A stretch of DNA of 64,000 nucleotides. Origin: Leptodactylus fallax (taxonomy: Eukaryota; Chordata; Amphibia; Anura; Leptodactylidae). Below the pieces are notes generated by a model, which saw nothing but the letters and a program-made list of their open reading frames with translations, had not been told where the DNA came from and searched no databases. Shown here one piece after another: positions 46,566 to 58,061 of this stretch (position 1 is the first letter of the stretch; the number at the start of each line of letters is the position of its first letter). The translations under genes and the position numbers were made by a program. Where the stretch lies: assembly GCA_947044405.1 (NCBI GenBank), contig CAMRHE010000115.1, positions 992,001 through 1,056,000 on the forward strand. Direction: 5' to 3'.

Positions 46566-47095
46566 TATATAAATAAAAGTTGTTGCAGGGTTAAGCATGA
46601 ACCTTATATAGTCAACGGACAGTCCAGAATTAAATTAAAATATCATCAAAAATCCCAATAGAATATTCTTAACATGTAAACTTTGTTGGAAAAATCGGTC
46701 ATTTTTAGGGACAAGACATGAGTCCTCACATTTATGGCAGCAATACATGGAAATACACAGTTGCTTTTTGCGCCTCAATGATAAAATGTCCAAACACATA
46801 TAAAACAAAAGCACAGAACTATGCATTGGACTATCTTGACAAGGGACTTATGTCAGTCACAAACTTAAAGGAAAGTGCGTCACCAGAAAATGACCTATAT
46901 TTAAGCAGAGCATGCCTAGAAAACTCTCCCAAAGACCTCAATGAGTCAGTTCCAGTCTATGGCTGCCTATGACTATGAGAGGCTTTAACCCGTTTACCTG
47001 CCTCTATAACCCATATGACTCGAGTAACATATATATTTTTGTATCTATAATTTATTTGTGTTAAATAAACATTAGTGCTCTATGCTGTTGTTTAA

Positions 47096-47560
47096 GGTAG
47101 GTTCTGGGGATGGACAGTCTATTTGAGCCTGATGATCGGCAAGGATTATGGGGCTTCGGAAGTTTTTTTAAGTTGTCAGAGCCTAAGTTGTTAATGGATT
47201 TGAAGGTCATTGAGCAGACTTTCATTTGATAGGCAACCAGTGCAGTGAGCGAAGGATGGGGGTTATGGGAGCATGTTGGGGTTGTTTAGTTATTAACCTC
47301 GCTGCAGCATTTTGGACTAGCTGAAGGCGATGTATTTCTTTATCTGGAAGACCCACAGTACATATAGGGCATTACAGTAGTCTAGATGTGAGGTTTCAAA
47401 GGCATGGACCAGCGTGGAGAGGTCTTATGTTGGAATAAGGTGTTTGAGTTTTTCAGTGTTCCTCAAGTGGAAGTACAAAGATTTAATAATGGAGGATACC
47501 TGGTCCCTGAGAGACAGTTCCCCATCAATAAACATGTTCAAGTTTCACACACAGTCTGAG
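47096..47560 (-). pseudogene. LINE remnant, C-terminal reverse-transcriptase region
   Basis: Reading the minus strand past several frame breaks gives LDYCNALY, then RLQLVQNAAARLITKQPQHA, ITPILRSLHWLPIK and FKSINNL. This is the familiar thumb and post-RT signature of vertebrate non-LTR retrotransposons. It is decayed, has no catalytic core, and lies just outside the last duplicated unit. Confidence 0.78.
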
Positions 47561-49076
47561 GATTGAAGAATTGTGTTTCCTAGGGATAGAAGTGGCGTAC
47601 TACCACATTAATCACCCCATCCATAAATGTTGCATAAAAAATAAACATAACATACATATTGAGAATTGCCACATCTGTAATAACCTGAACAATAAAATTG
47701 ATATTTTTGCCATACAGTAAACGGTGTAAAAAAAAAAATCTAACAAAACGATGCCAGAATTGCCATTTTTTTGTCTCTTGGCCACTTTTATAACCAACAG
47801 GTTATAAAAAGAGATGAAAAAGTGTTATGTTGGCAAAAATGGCATAATTAAAAACATCAGGTCTACCCACAAAAGATCAGCCCTTGTACAATTCTGTTGA
47901 CAAAATATATGTTATGGGTCTTGGAAAATGACAGTGATAAATAATATTACTACTAAAGGGGTTTTATCTTTGCAAAAGAAATACAACTTTAAAAAAAAAA
48001 AAAAAAAAAAAAAAAGATTTGCTATCAATTTAATCATATCAACCCATTGAATACATTATATCTCTAGCATAAAAAGGCAAGAGTAAACTTGTTGTTTTTT
48101 TTATTCCTTCCCAGAAAGAGTTAATACAAGTTCAATGAATAAATATATCTATTTATATATATGTAGATATATATATATATATATGTTCCATAATTGTGCA
48201 TTTAAACATTCAAACTTGTACTGCAAAAAAACAAGCCCTCATACAGTTAAAAAATTTGTAGGTCTTGGTATGTGACGACAGAAAAACGCAAGTAGTGGTG
48301 TGGTCATTAAAGGACTTCAAAAACATGGCTGTTTTTTTCTTCTCAGGAAGTGACATCATGTCTGTGGTCACATGGCCATGCTGCAGCTCAGAAATTCCAA
48401 GACAAATAAAGTTTTCAGCATCCGACAACTGCTGCAGCTCAGTCCCATTCATTTTAATGGGATGGAACTGTGGCACTGCCATGTGATCAACTGACCTGTG
48501 GTCACTTCCTAAGAATAAGAAAGCTGCTATGTTTTCGAAGTCCTGCACAACACCTTTAAGGCCTAAAACAGACCGGCCACTAAAGGGTTAAACATATCTT
48601 TAAATTGATAGATCATGCCCGTTCAATGGAGTATTTGATGGCAAGATTATATTGTTGGTGGTGTTTCTGGCACTAGGCTTGAGACAGGGCAGGGCAGCTA
48701 CTTAGGGTGTAACTTCTTTACTAGAGTTAGAAATCAAACATAGTTCTCAGCCTAATCAAAAAAACTGTATATCTGTAGAAAAGATAACAATTTTAACCCA
48801 TTAGACACCAGGGATAAAAACATAATCTGCTAGACACCTAGTAAAAATATCAAAGGGGTTATCCTATCTCATGAAGAGATGGCATATTGCTTTCTGATTG
48901 GTGAGGATCTTCTAGGGATTCTGAACATAACCATGTTTCAATTTGTAGACAAATGTTAATCATTAATCAATCGCCAAGGGATACAACCATGAATGTAAGG
49001 GCTTTCTATGGTCTGGCTCTTGTCAGAAATCCTGGACAACCCTTTTAACTGATCACAGCTGTGTAACCCCTTAGAT
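47561..49076. other. Gene-free stretch with poly(A) and TA runs
   Basis: It contains an A run at about 47988-48015 and a TA-rich microsatellite at 48143-48184. The ACATGGCTG and CTGCAGCTCAG motifs of 48320-48540 recur near 50500-50600, suggesting another dispersed repeat. No gene was recognised. Confidence 0.5.
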
Positions 49077-49666
49077 CAGAGATCCCCAATGACCAGACTG
49101 CTGACTAGTACCGGGCTGTGGTATCGCTAGTAGCGGACCGGCCCGATCATTAGGGACCCTTGTAGGTTACTAAGTGTTGGCTGATGCTCCTATGCCACCT
49201 ATAATACATGCAGCATTCAAGCATCGGCAGACACCTGGTAAGTGTCCACAGGATCCATTTTTGAGAGTGATCTGCAGGTTTAGGCTACACCAGCAGAGCA
49301 CTTTCCCGGTTACTAATGCAGCTCTGGGACCTGTTCTTGCACAGTTTAGTGTCATTGTAATTATAGTAACAGTATTTGGGGAAAGGGGGGAAATATTACC
49401 CATAGGGGGCACTATTAGGCCACTATTACAGTTAATAACAATCCGCTCACCTCACAAACAGGTAATGTTATTGATTTTGGGGGTACTATTACAGCTCCCT
49501 TAATAAAAGGATGGGTAAGGCAGGGGGAACCATCACTCAGGGAGCGCTATTACTGTTATAGTGTCCTAGCAGTGCCGCCCACAGGTAATAGTCTCCTCCC
49601 ACATGTCACGGGAAAATTGGCTTGCATGGAAGTGGCCTTTGGCACAAAAAAGGTTGGGGATCGCTG
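49077..49666. mobile_element. hAT-type element, 590 bp, non-autonomous
   Basis: Ends CAGAGATCCCCAA and TTGGGGATCGCTG are flanked by CCTTAGAT and CCCTAGAT (49069-49076, 49667-49674), an 8-bp duplication with one mismatch. There is no transposase. It has a different end sequence from the other hAT-type elements in the window. Confidence 0.82.
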
Positions 49667-49755
49667 CCCTAGATGCTGCACTCAACATTATCTTCAAAAT
49701 CTAATCTCTGATGAGAAGGGGGAAAGCTCCTTCTGTTACCCCTTCTTCACCCCTT

Positions 49756-49930
49756 ATGACTATAATAATAATAATAATAATAATACATTTTATTAATATA
49801 GCGCCAACATATTCCACAGCACTTTACAAATTGTAAGGTTCAAGTACAGACAAAAAAGATAAATTACAAAGAAATAGTCAATTCACACAATGGGACTGAG
49901 GGCCCTGCTCGCAAGAGCTTACAATCTAAG
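49756..49930. repeat. Dispersed TATAGCGCCAACATATTCC repeat with (AAT)n
   Basis: (ATA)n, then ACATTTTATTAATATAGCGCC and AACATATTCCACAGCACTTTAC, a repeat I recognise as abundant in amphibian genomes. A shorter copy lies at 62830-62893. Confidence 0.65.
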
Positions 49931-50442
49931 GCTAGTTGTAGACGACCCTGTGTATTTTGCGGTCAGCAAACTAGTAATTAGTGTTCAGTTTTTGCAGACA
50001 GAGTGTCTTCAGTGTGTGTTCAGGTTTTCTCCGGCATCAGTGATTTATGTCCGCAAAAACTGACAGCTTGTCTTCAGTGTGCCATCAGTGTGTGATCCTA
50101 GTTTGCAGAACCACCATAAAAAAACACAGGTGACATCTAATTATATCCCTAGCTTGTTCGCGAAAACGGACGGCACACTGATGACACACTGAGTACATTC
50201 ATGTGCCGTCCTAGGTTTTTAGTCTCCCATAAGCTTCTATGGGCCAATCCGTTCCACAAAAACTGAACAGAATAGGACCTGTTCTAACTGATGCGGCGCA
50301 GAATCGCGATTCGCACACTGATCAGTGAAAAACATGGTCGTGTGCATGTGCCCATAGAAACGAATGGGTCAGTGTGCTATCCGCGAAAAACACGGCTAGC
50401 ACATGGATCTCGCCCACGGTCGTCTGCAAGGGGCCTAAGAGC
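49931..50442. mobile_element. MITE with GTTGTAGACGACC / GGTCGTCTGCAAG ends
   Basis: AAGGCTAGTTGTAGACGACC and the inverted GGTCGTCTGCAAGGGGCCT form imperfect terminal inverted repeats about 500 bp apart. The interior is rich in GTGTCTTCAGTGTG-like motifs. The superfamily is unassigned. Confidence 0.6.
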
Positions 50443-50954
50443 TAGAGGGGTGACACAGGAGGTAGCAGGACATGATAATTGGGGCAACTGATGGATTAGA
50501 AAACATGGCTGCATTCTTTGAAAAGTGACAGCAAGTGACATTACATCTATTGGTCACATCACATGGCCAGGCTGCAGCTGAAAGAAAGCAGACATGTTTT
50601 CTAACCTTAGTAAACCCCTTTAATATAAGCTAATGAGCTAATGAATGAGTTAAGTGCACCAAAAAAATAGAGATGCAATTTTTTTCCCTATGAAAACCGT
50701 TTTTTTATCATAAGTAGTAAATTAAAAAAATAAATAAAATACATAGCTGGTATTGGCAAAAACAATAAAATTAAAATGTTATATATACTGTATAATAAAA
50801 GACCTCATAAGTAAGAAAACAAATAGGGTGGAATTGCCTTTTTTCTCCACCACCCAAAAGATTAATATATGTGAAAGAATGAGTTAGGTACTAAAAGAAG
50901 TACTAATGAAAAATATAACTTGTCCTGCAGAAATAAGCCCTCACAAAACTATTT

Positions 50955-51445
50955 CAGGTTGTTGGTGGTCCGACACTCAGCCTCTGTACTGTTCAGCTGT
51001 TTTCTATACAGTGTATGTAGCCAAAAACAGACAGCTCTGCAGCATTTTACAGTACCAGCAAAGTGAATGAGATTATGGCTAATCCCATCCACACATTGCA
51101 AGAAAAAGACGCTATGGAAATGCTAATTTTTTCAAAAATGGAGCATATCAATTTTTCCTGTGAAAAAACAAATTTTTCCAATAGATTTAATAAGGGAAGA
51201 AAAATTGCAGAAAGCAAAGCAGCAAAATGCAATGAAAAATGCTGCGCTACAAAAGGCAATGTGTTTCTGCTGCGTTTTTTTATGCAGCGTTTTGTAGCTA
51301 CGTTCCACAACGTGGGGCCTCAGCCTTACAGGTAAACTCCCAATTTGTGCAGCATGGCCAATATACAGTGCACAGAGCCATCTGCTTCTGACTCTATACA
51401 CTGTGTTCAGAACAGCTGATCGCTGTGTTGGACCTCCACCAATCA
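50955..51445. mobile_element. Foldback repeat with nested sequence
   Basis: GTGGTCCGACACTCAGCCTC at the left and GTGTTGGACCTCCACCAATC at the right are ends of the common frog GGTCCGACAC foldback; ACAGTGTATGTAGCC and ATACACTGTGTTCAG pair further in. AT-rich sequence (51055-51310), which gives mirror-image frames on both strands, occupies the middle. Confidence 0.55.
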
Positions 51446-51475
51446 TAAAAATTAACTATAACATAGTAACACAGT

Positions 51476-51880
51476 AATATACTTAGGAAGGCTGAAAAAA
51501 GACATGTGCGAAAAGTTCAACTAGGGGATGGAAAAAAGCATGACTGGAGGAAATAAGTAGTCTATACATTTCCATAAGCATACATGCTTCTTTTCTCGAA
51601 AAAGGCATCTACTCCTTTTCTGAAGCGGTCAGGTGTGACTGCTGTGACCAGCTCCTAGGTAGGCTATTCCACAGATTCACAGTCCTTACAGTGAAGAAGC
51701 CTTGTCAGCTCTTGAGATTAAACCTTTTTTTCTCCAGACAGAGAGAGAGCTCCCTTGTCTTCTGAGGGGATTTTACACAGAATATCTTTTCCCCATATTT
51801 CTTGTATGGGACATTTATACAGGTCATACAGGATGCCCAAACACTCAGTCTGTCCAAGCCTGCTTATAACCTACATACAT
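51476..51880. repeat. Dispersed repeat, part of the LINE region
   Basis: AACATAGTAACACAGTAATA, GGCTGAAAAAAGACATG and GGTAGGCTATTCCACAGATT are recurrent motifs in frog genomes. This could be the far 3' part of the minus-strand LINE that follows; there is no open frame. Confidence 0.45.
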
Positions 51881-52825
51881 CCTCTATAGAGTATACTGTA
51901 CTGCATAGCTTGGTATCATCTGCAAAATAGAGACAGTGCTATTAATCCCATCATCTATCTCATTAATAAATAAGTTAAATACCATTGACCTCAGCACAGA
52001 ACCCTGGAGTACACCACTTATAACTGAGGACACAGCACTGAACCCTGGAGTACACCACTTATAACAGAGGACCCAGCACTGAACCCTGGAGTACACCACT
52101 TATAACTGAGGACCCAGCACTGAACACTGGAGTACACCACTTATAACAGAGGATCCAGCACTGAACCCTGGGGTACACCACTTATAACTGAGGACACAGC
52201 ACTGAACCCTGTGGTACACCACTTATAACAGAGGATCCAGCACTGAACCCTGGAGTACACCACTTATAACTGAGGACCCAGCACTGAACACTGGAGTACA
52301 CCACTTATAACAGAGGATCCAGCACTGAACCCTGGGGTACACCACTTATAACTGAGGACACAGCACTGAACCCTGTGGTACACCACTTATAACAGAGGAT
52401 CCAGCACTGAACCCTGGAGTACAACACGTATAACTGAGGACCCAGCACAGAACCCTGGAGTACACCACTTATAACTGAGGACCCAGCACTGAACCCTGGA
52501 GTACACCACTTATAACTGAGGACACAGCACTGAACCCTGGGGTACACCACTTATAACTGAGGACCCAGCACTGAACCCTGGGGTACACCACTTATAACAG
52601 AGGATCCAGCACTGAACCCTGGGGTACACCACTTATAACTGAGGACCCAGCACTGAACCCTGGGGTATACCACGTATAACAAAGGACCGAGCACTCAACA
52701 TTGGGGTACAAAACTTATAACATTCTAAGCTGAGGACCAGTTTAAGCTGCAGTCATTGACCACAACTCTCTGGATACAATCTTTTAAAAAGTTTTCAATC
52801 CAATTCCAAACTATCCAAATAGACA
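51881..52825 (-). pseudogene. LINE reverse-transcriptase remnant split by a minisatellite
   Basis: On the minus strand the right end reads NWIENFLKDCIQRVVVND and CSLNWSSA. After the repeats the frame continues VISGVLQGSVL and FNLFINEIDDGINSTVS, then a broken ADDTK-like part, which is the order found in CR1/L2-type reverse transcriptases (motifs B and C region). The enzyme is dead: the central SGV.QGSVLGP segment has been amplified with a period that is not a multiple of three. Confidence 0.85.
51995..52705. repeat. 41-bp minisatellite derived from a reverse-transcriptase motif
   Basis: About 17 units of TGGAGTACACCACTTATAAC plus TGAGGACCCAGCACTGAACCC. Variants alternate between ACTGAGGA and ACAGAGGA and between GGAGT and GGGGT, partly in blocks. 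Each unit's complement encodes VISGVLQGSVLGP. Confidence 0.92.
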
Positions 52826-53044
52826 TTGAATTATACAGCCTGGCATATGTATGACCACCTCTCCATTCACACTAATATGCATCAACAATGTTCTATAGAG
52901 ACATGGTCTTTGGATTACAGAAGGGTCACTCCTGTTCTCTCATTTCAGCATACTATTCTATTACGCTATTACTATTTTATTTGGCTACACACCATACCAT
53001 GCATTGCACAACATGAACCAAAAACAATGGGGCCATTATCACAT

Positions 53045-53251
53045 TTTTGCCCAAGAATTTTCATATCTATGTTTAATAAGATAAAATTCACATTGTCTTT
53101 TTCTTCACAAGATGGACAAATTCCAAAACAAAATTTAGAAGTCGGTGTATTTGTCCTTTCTTCTCTATAAAAAGAAAACCAAGAGAAGGATCTGTACCTT
53201 CCATTTCATTTCATTTCAACCTAAGCTTCTCTTCCTGGAAAGACAACCAAA
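53045..53251 (+). promoter_or_regulatory. Core promoter and 5' UTR of gastrokine copy 5
   Basis: TATAAAAA lies at 53166-53173, a closer match to consensus than in the other copies. The AGATAA motif (in TTTAATAAGATAAAATTC) and a forkhead-like GTATTTGTCC are kept, as is the leader ending GACAACCAAA before ATG. Confidence 0.72.
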
Positions 53252-56234
53252 ATGAAGACCTTGGTAAGTATCGACAATTGAAATTATTGCTATTATGGCT
53301 GATACAATTTAGATTAGAAGAGGTTAGATTGTAGATTATAACAACATAATGATTATAGGCAGGTTGAAGAGGTAAGATGATAGTGCAGGATACAAAACAT
53401 TAAACATGTGGGGCACTAAGTTATTTTTTGAGGGCACTTTCAGTAGAGCAACCCATTGTAGAATGCTATTTTTGTTGATATATTCTCATTCTGTGCACTC
53501 ATAGCCTCTTATCTATAACCTAGCATTATTAAAAGTGTACAGAGTAGCAGAGCAGCAATTATTTGAGTGCCTTTTCTGTACCCCCTCCCCTCTTCATAGA
53601 GTAATATGTAGAAAGTAACTCTGCCTGAAAAGTGGAGAAGAAAACCTATTTCTTTAATAAGATATATTACAAAGTTTCATATATTAACCTGTACTATTCA
53701 TTAGGAAAAGTTGTTTATAATTGGAGGTTGGACAATCCCAGATTACAGCCGGAGCTGCTGCATATGGCTGCACTCTTAGAAATGAAATATTCTGGTTGTT
53801 TAGTTATTAAGTATAGACAATATAATCATGATAATAGAATTAGTAAAATGATCTTTATATTTTTGTATTTCAGGTGATTTTCACTGCTCTCCTTGGATCT
53901 CTGCTTGCTACTGATGTAAGAGCCTCTCTAATTTTTTGTATTTTTGCTATTAATACCTGTACAAGAAAAGTTCTGCTCTAGATTTTCTTGGTTCTGATGC
54001 AGGACACTTATGTTATCTTGCCAGCTATTCCCTGGTACACTCTGATTTGATACTTTTCATGTTTAGGTTTGCTGGTAACTTTGTGACTTTATTCTACAGA
54101 ATGTGAATGTTAACAACCAGAATAATGTTGGTGACAACGTACATCAGACCGTGAATATCAACAACCAGGACCAGGTGGCCCACATAAACAGCTGGAATGG
54201 CTGGAACTCCTGGGCCTCAGTTGGAGACTATGGCAGAGTAAGTAGTTGCCTAAAGAAAAATTATGTAGAAAAATGTTTTACCTACTGTACATATAGTAAG
54301 GGCAAATTATTGGTCTGTTATTCACACGTACAATAACTATATTGGTGCGATGGTTAAATGTGTAATTTGCTTTCATCTAATTATGTTAAAGGGAGTATTT
54401 GCAACAAGATTCTATGGAAAGAAGATGTGTGTGGTGACACAAATCGATAAGACTGTCTTCCCTGGCCTGGATGCCCTGAACACACAGAGACCTGTAAGGA
54501 CTTCAGTCATTTATTTGTATAGTTTACAGAAATATTGGGGAAAAGGATCTTCTTCTAGCCAATATTTTAGCCTTGGTCCATAGATTACATAGAAAATGGG
54601 GCATGCCCATGGCAAGGATAAATATTTGACACCACTATATTTCCAACCTCCCAGGACAGGCAGTTTTGGTGTCCCCTATTATTATTATTATTATTATGCC
54701 TTGAGTACATTATGTTATGTTCTTTGCTAACATTGTCTTACCAATGGAGATCATATCAAGGAGAAGGTTCTCACTACCAGAGGCAAACACAGGATTTTCC
54801 CTGGGGGAAGATTTCCCTGGGGAGGGCAATAATATTGCTGGTATGGTGGGGGCCATATTGCGGTGGGTGTATCATAGGGAGAGTTCTCCCACACATTATA
54901 ATGCCCTACATAGTATAGTGTCCCCAGGTCCTACACAGTATGGTGCCCCCTGGTTGCACACAGTAGAGTTCACCCAAGTCCCACAGGGTATATTGCCCTG
55001 AGGTTCTACACAGTATAAGATCCCTAGGTCTCACACAGTAGAGTTCTCTCAAGTCCCACACAATATAGTGCCCCCCGGCACAAACACTACAGTACCCTCA
55101 GGTCCCAACACATATCACCTCCAGGTCCCACACAGTGCATTGCCCTGAGCCCACACAGAATGGGGCCTAGGGAAAAGCATTGTAAGATTCTCAGGATTTA
55201 CTGCTCCTAGGACTTCTTCTCTGGTCCTGGTGCCTATGTCAGACTGATGCCGGTGCACAGAAGGGATGGGGAGTCCTAGCAGTGGTAAGTACTGAGAAAT
55301 ATACTCAACACTCAATCCTGGGCTCCTCTGGCAACTAAGAAGTGCTTCATTCACTGGTGATGGAAACGCTCATTGGCTGTCAGGCCACTGTTCTCCAGAA
55401 TCGTCATTCAGGAATAGTGGAGTAGGTATAAAATGTATATTATGTGGGTTGACAGCTGTTAGAGATTTGTCTTGTTCTATGCATGTACAGTAGGATATGT
55501 TGAAGCCTTCCATCAGAGGAATACACAAGGAAACTCTCCCAAGGCATTTAAAACAGTCAACCTGATTTATCTCATCTTCAGGTCAAGACAACAAATTTCT
55601 TCAAGTACAATATAAACAAAGTTCCTATTGCTAACATTGGCATATATGGTGTCCATATTGAAGCCATGTGCCGGGGGAATCCCATCCTACACTGCTGAAG
55701 TTAAGCAAGGTAAGGTCTGGAATTCTTAATCCTTTACATTAAAAACAAGACAATCCATGTTCTAAGTGTATGGCAGGAAACTTGTTGTACCTTTGCATCC
55801 TTTTCCACCTACCTGCTCTACTGATTCCGCTGCCATTGGAATTTTTTTCTCTATCTCCTACCTGTCTTGAGCAATCATTTCTGTTAGTCTCAGTACCCAA
55901 TATTCAAATTAGTTTCTATACTGTCAAGTGGGTGGTCTTGGGCTGGAGTAATCCTGGAGGTAGGAAAGGTAGGAATTTGTGCAGGTGAAGAAATGTCCTC
56001 TTTAAGGCATGGATACATATAAGGAAATCTTGGAAGGGCTAATTTTCCAATATTCATAGTTATATTTACATCCAACCATCATAGACAATTGGTTACTCTA
56101 TGGTTATAATGTGATGGATGAATATCTCTGATCCTAACCAGTTCTTTTCTTTTTTATTCATAGTGGATGAGAATTTCTATGCTTGTGACACCAACAGCAT
56201 TATCGTCATTGCAGGCATCAGTTTCTGCTTTTAA
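53252..56234 (+). pseudogene. gkn1: Gastrokine-like BRICHOS gene, copy 5 (diverged; frameshift in exon 5)
   Basis: Exons: 53252-53263, 53874-53915, 54100-54237, 54392-54493, 55582-55709 and 56164-56234, all with GT-AG borders. Exon 4 has two extra codons (DALNTQRP against DSLNKP). SVGDYGR replaces SVCDYGR, so the extra cysteine of copies 1-4 is absent. In exon 5 a run of five Gs (55673-55677) replaces the four of all other copies; the frame shifts after MCRG and meets TGA at 55696-55698, giving about 136 residues without the last two cysteines. All else (signal peptide, splice sites, exon 6, poly(A) signal) is intact, so this may be a sequencing error in a homopolymer rather than a true pseudogene. 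Confidence 0.82.
54895..55165. repeat. Degenerate tandem repeat in copy 5 intron 4
   Basis: About nine units of 26-30 bp of the type CACACAGTATAGTGCCCCCAGGTCC. It is similar in style to the CACAGTAC..CCCC repeats of the hAT-type MITE family, but no MITE ends were found. The rest of this intron (54494-55581) shows nothing else clear. Confidence 0.7.
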
Positions 56235-56307
56235 TTCAGTATTCTACACTTACTCCTTGCCAATTTTTTTTTGCATTTTCTGTTTGGATCTTTTTTTTTT
56301 TACTGCT

Positions 56308-56313
56308 AATAAA
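56308..56313 (+). terminator. Polyadenylation signal of gastrokine copy 5
   Basis: AATAAA lies 74 bp after the stop, in the context GCTAATAAAGCATTTATATAA shared with the other copies. Confidence 0.85.
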
Positions 56314-56869
56314 GCATTTATATAAAAAGTACATTTTCTGTTTTTTTTTTATTTATATCATGAGTGAAAGAAATTACATTTTACAGAGATGTGCAATGGT
56401 ACAATGGGTAAGTAGATTACCCCAGGTGGGAGGTTCAGGCTGAGCCATTTCTCCTTTGTGTACAGCCTTCTATAGACATAGAATAAATATAATCTGATAA
56501 TAAATATATAATAATAATAATTCATAAATATAATAATTTGATAATAAATATAACCCGATGGATAAATATTGTTGCTGTTTTGTGTGTGCGTCATGAGTGA
56601 CAAAATTTCAAAAAAATTACTGTATTTGGAAAATGGGGAAAATTATATATTTCAAGTAATATCTAAGTAGGAATGAAAAAGTTTAACTAGAAAACTTGAC
56701 CAATATAATAAGCATTGCAAAAAAAAACACTAAGAGTATGTACACATAGGGTGTTTTTAGGACATTCAATTCATGGAGTATGTAAAGCCTCTAGAACTCT
56801 ACATAATATAAGGTGGCCCTATTGTACAAACAGGGCAAAGAAATACCATAATAAAATCTAAAGCCCCAT

Positions 56870-57118
56870 TCACACGGCAGAATTTGCAGCTGATTTTGGG
56901 GTGGATTTCAATTGCCTCCTATTGTTTTCAATGGGAGGCAGAAATTGCAGCAGGACACTGAAAAAATAAATGACCTTGCTGCAGATTTCCTGGCTGATTC
57001 AGCCATGGTGTCAGCGACTTGAGACTACCTGATGATTAGAGCCATTCATCTGGGCCTAATCAGTGGCAGAAAGCCTCAACTTCCTCTTTATTTTTCAAAG
57101 TGTGAACAGGGCCTAATA
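56870..57118. mobile_element. MITE with GCCCCATTCACAC / GTGTGAACAGGGC ends
   Basis: Short imperfect terminal inverted repeats (AAAGCCCCATTCACACGG; GTGTGAACAGGGCCTAAT) enclose 250 bp of non-coding sequence with an internal CTGCAGATT/AATTTGCAG pairing. It is similar to widespread frog MITEs. Confidence 0.6.
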
Positions 57119-57454
57119 GGTTATTTTGGAATAAGCCAAAAAAAATAAAAATACTTAAAGAGGTAGTGGCAAGTGATTGGCTTCAATTGGGGGTTGTATT
57201 CTGCTTGATTTTTGGGGTCCATTATTTTGTTAAAGCCTTGGCCCACTGGAGGATACTTTGGTGAGCCAGACCACCGAGGCATGTAAGAGAATTAGACTAA
57301 GATAAAAGGTATTGTATCCATAATCTTCTCCACCAATACCTACTGTCAAAGACACTAGTAGAAAGCCTGGAGGTCTCTCCAAAGTTTGTGTATCTTTGGC
57401 AACTGGTGCCTGACAAACATGATGCCAGTATTTTAAAAATGGGTCAAAGAATGG

Positions 57455-57612
57455 GTTGGGAAACTATAGGTCTGGACATTAAGCCTCCATTGTGGGTGAG
57501 ATATTAGGTTTTCCCAGAAATACTGTCCTAGAATATCATAGTGAAAATGAACATTGCATCAGCATGGATTTATGAGTGATCGGTCCTGTTAGATTAATCT
57601 GGTCAGGCTCTT
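57455..57612 (+). pseudogene. LINE reverse-transcriptase remnant, N-terminal RT region
   Basis: Plus-strand reading gives GNYRSG, then ASIVGEIL and, in another phase, QHGFMSDRSC.INLVRLL. These match the NYRP..L.S...K..E and QHGF..RSC.TNL motifs that open many LINE reverse transcriptases. It is heavily decayed. Flanking sequence from 57130 to 57740 shows nothing else. Confidence 0.68.
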
Positions 57613-57739
57613 GCTGTAATGGCGGAATCACATAATTAGAATGTGCACTTAGACCAAGGAAACACATTTTACAATTACATATGAAATACTAAAACACTTT
57701 GTAAAAATGCCAATTGGTTAAAATCAAACTTATACAGTC

Positions 57740-58061
57740 TCACATAACAGTTCCAGCCACACAGTACTCCCTAGTCACACAGTGTGTCCAGTAATAGTGT
57801 CAACCACACAGCACTCCCTAGTGGTGACAGTCACACAGTGTGCCCAGTAATAGTGTCAGCCACACAGCACTCCCTAGTGGTGACAGTCACACAGTGTGCC
57901 CAGTAATAGTGTCCCGCCTCCCAGACAGCCACACAGCACTCCCAGGGAAGGGGGGTGCAGACTCCCTAATGCACAGTCACACAGTGTGTCCAGTAATAGT
58001 GTCAGCCACACAGCACTCCCTAGTGGTGACAGTCACACAGTGTGCCTAGTAATAGTGTCAG
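57740..58061. repeat. 56-bp satellite array, left part
   Basis: About five units of CACACAGCACTCCCTAGTGG plus TGACAGTCACACAGTGTGCCCAGTAATAGTGTCAGC, including one abnormal stretch (57914-57975). It is separated from the main array only by the Penelope-like insertion. Confidence 0.9.
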
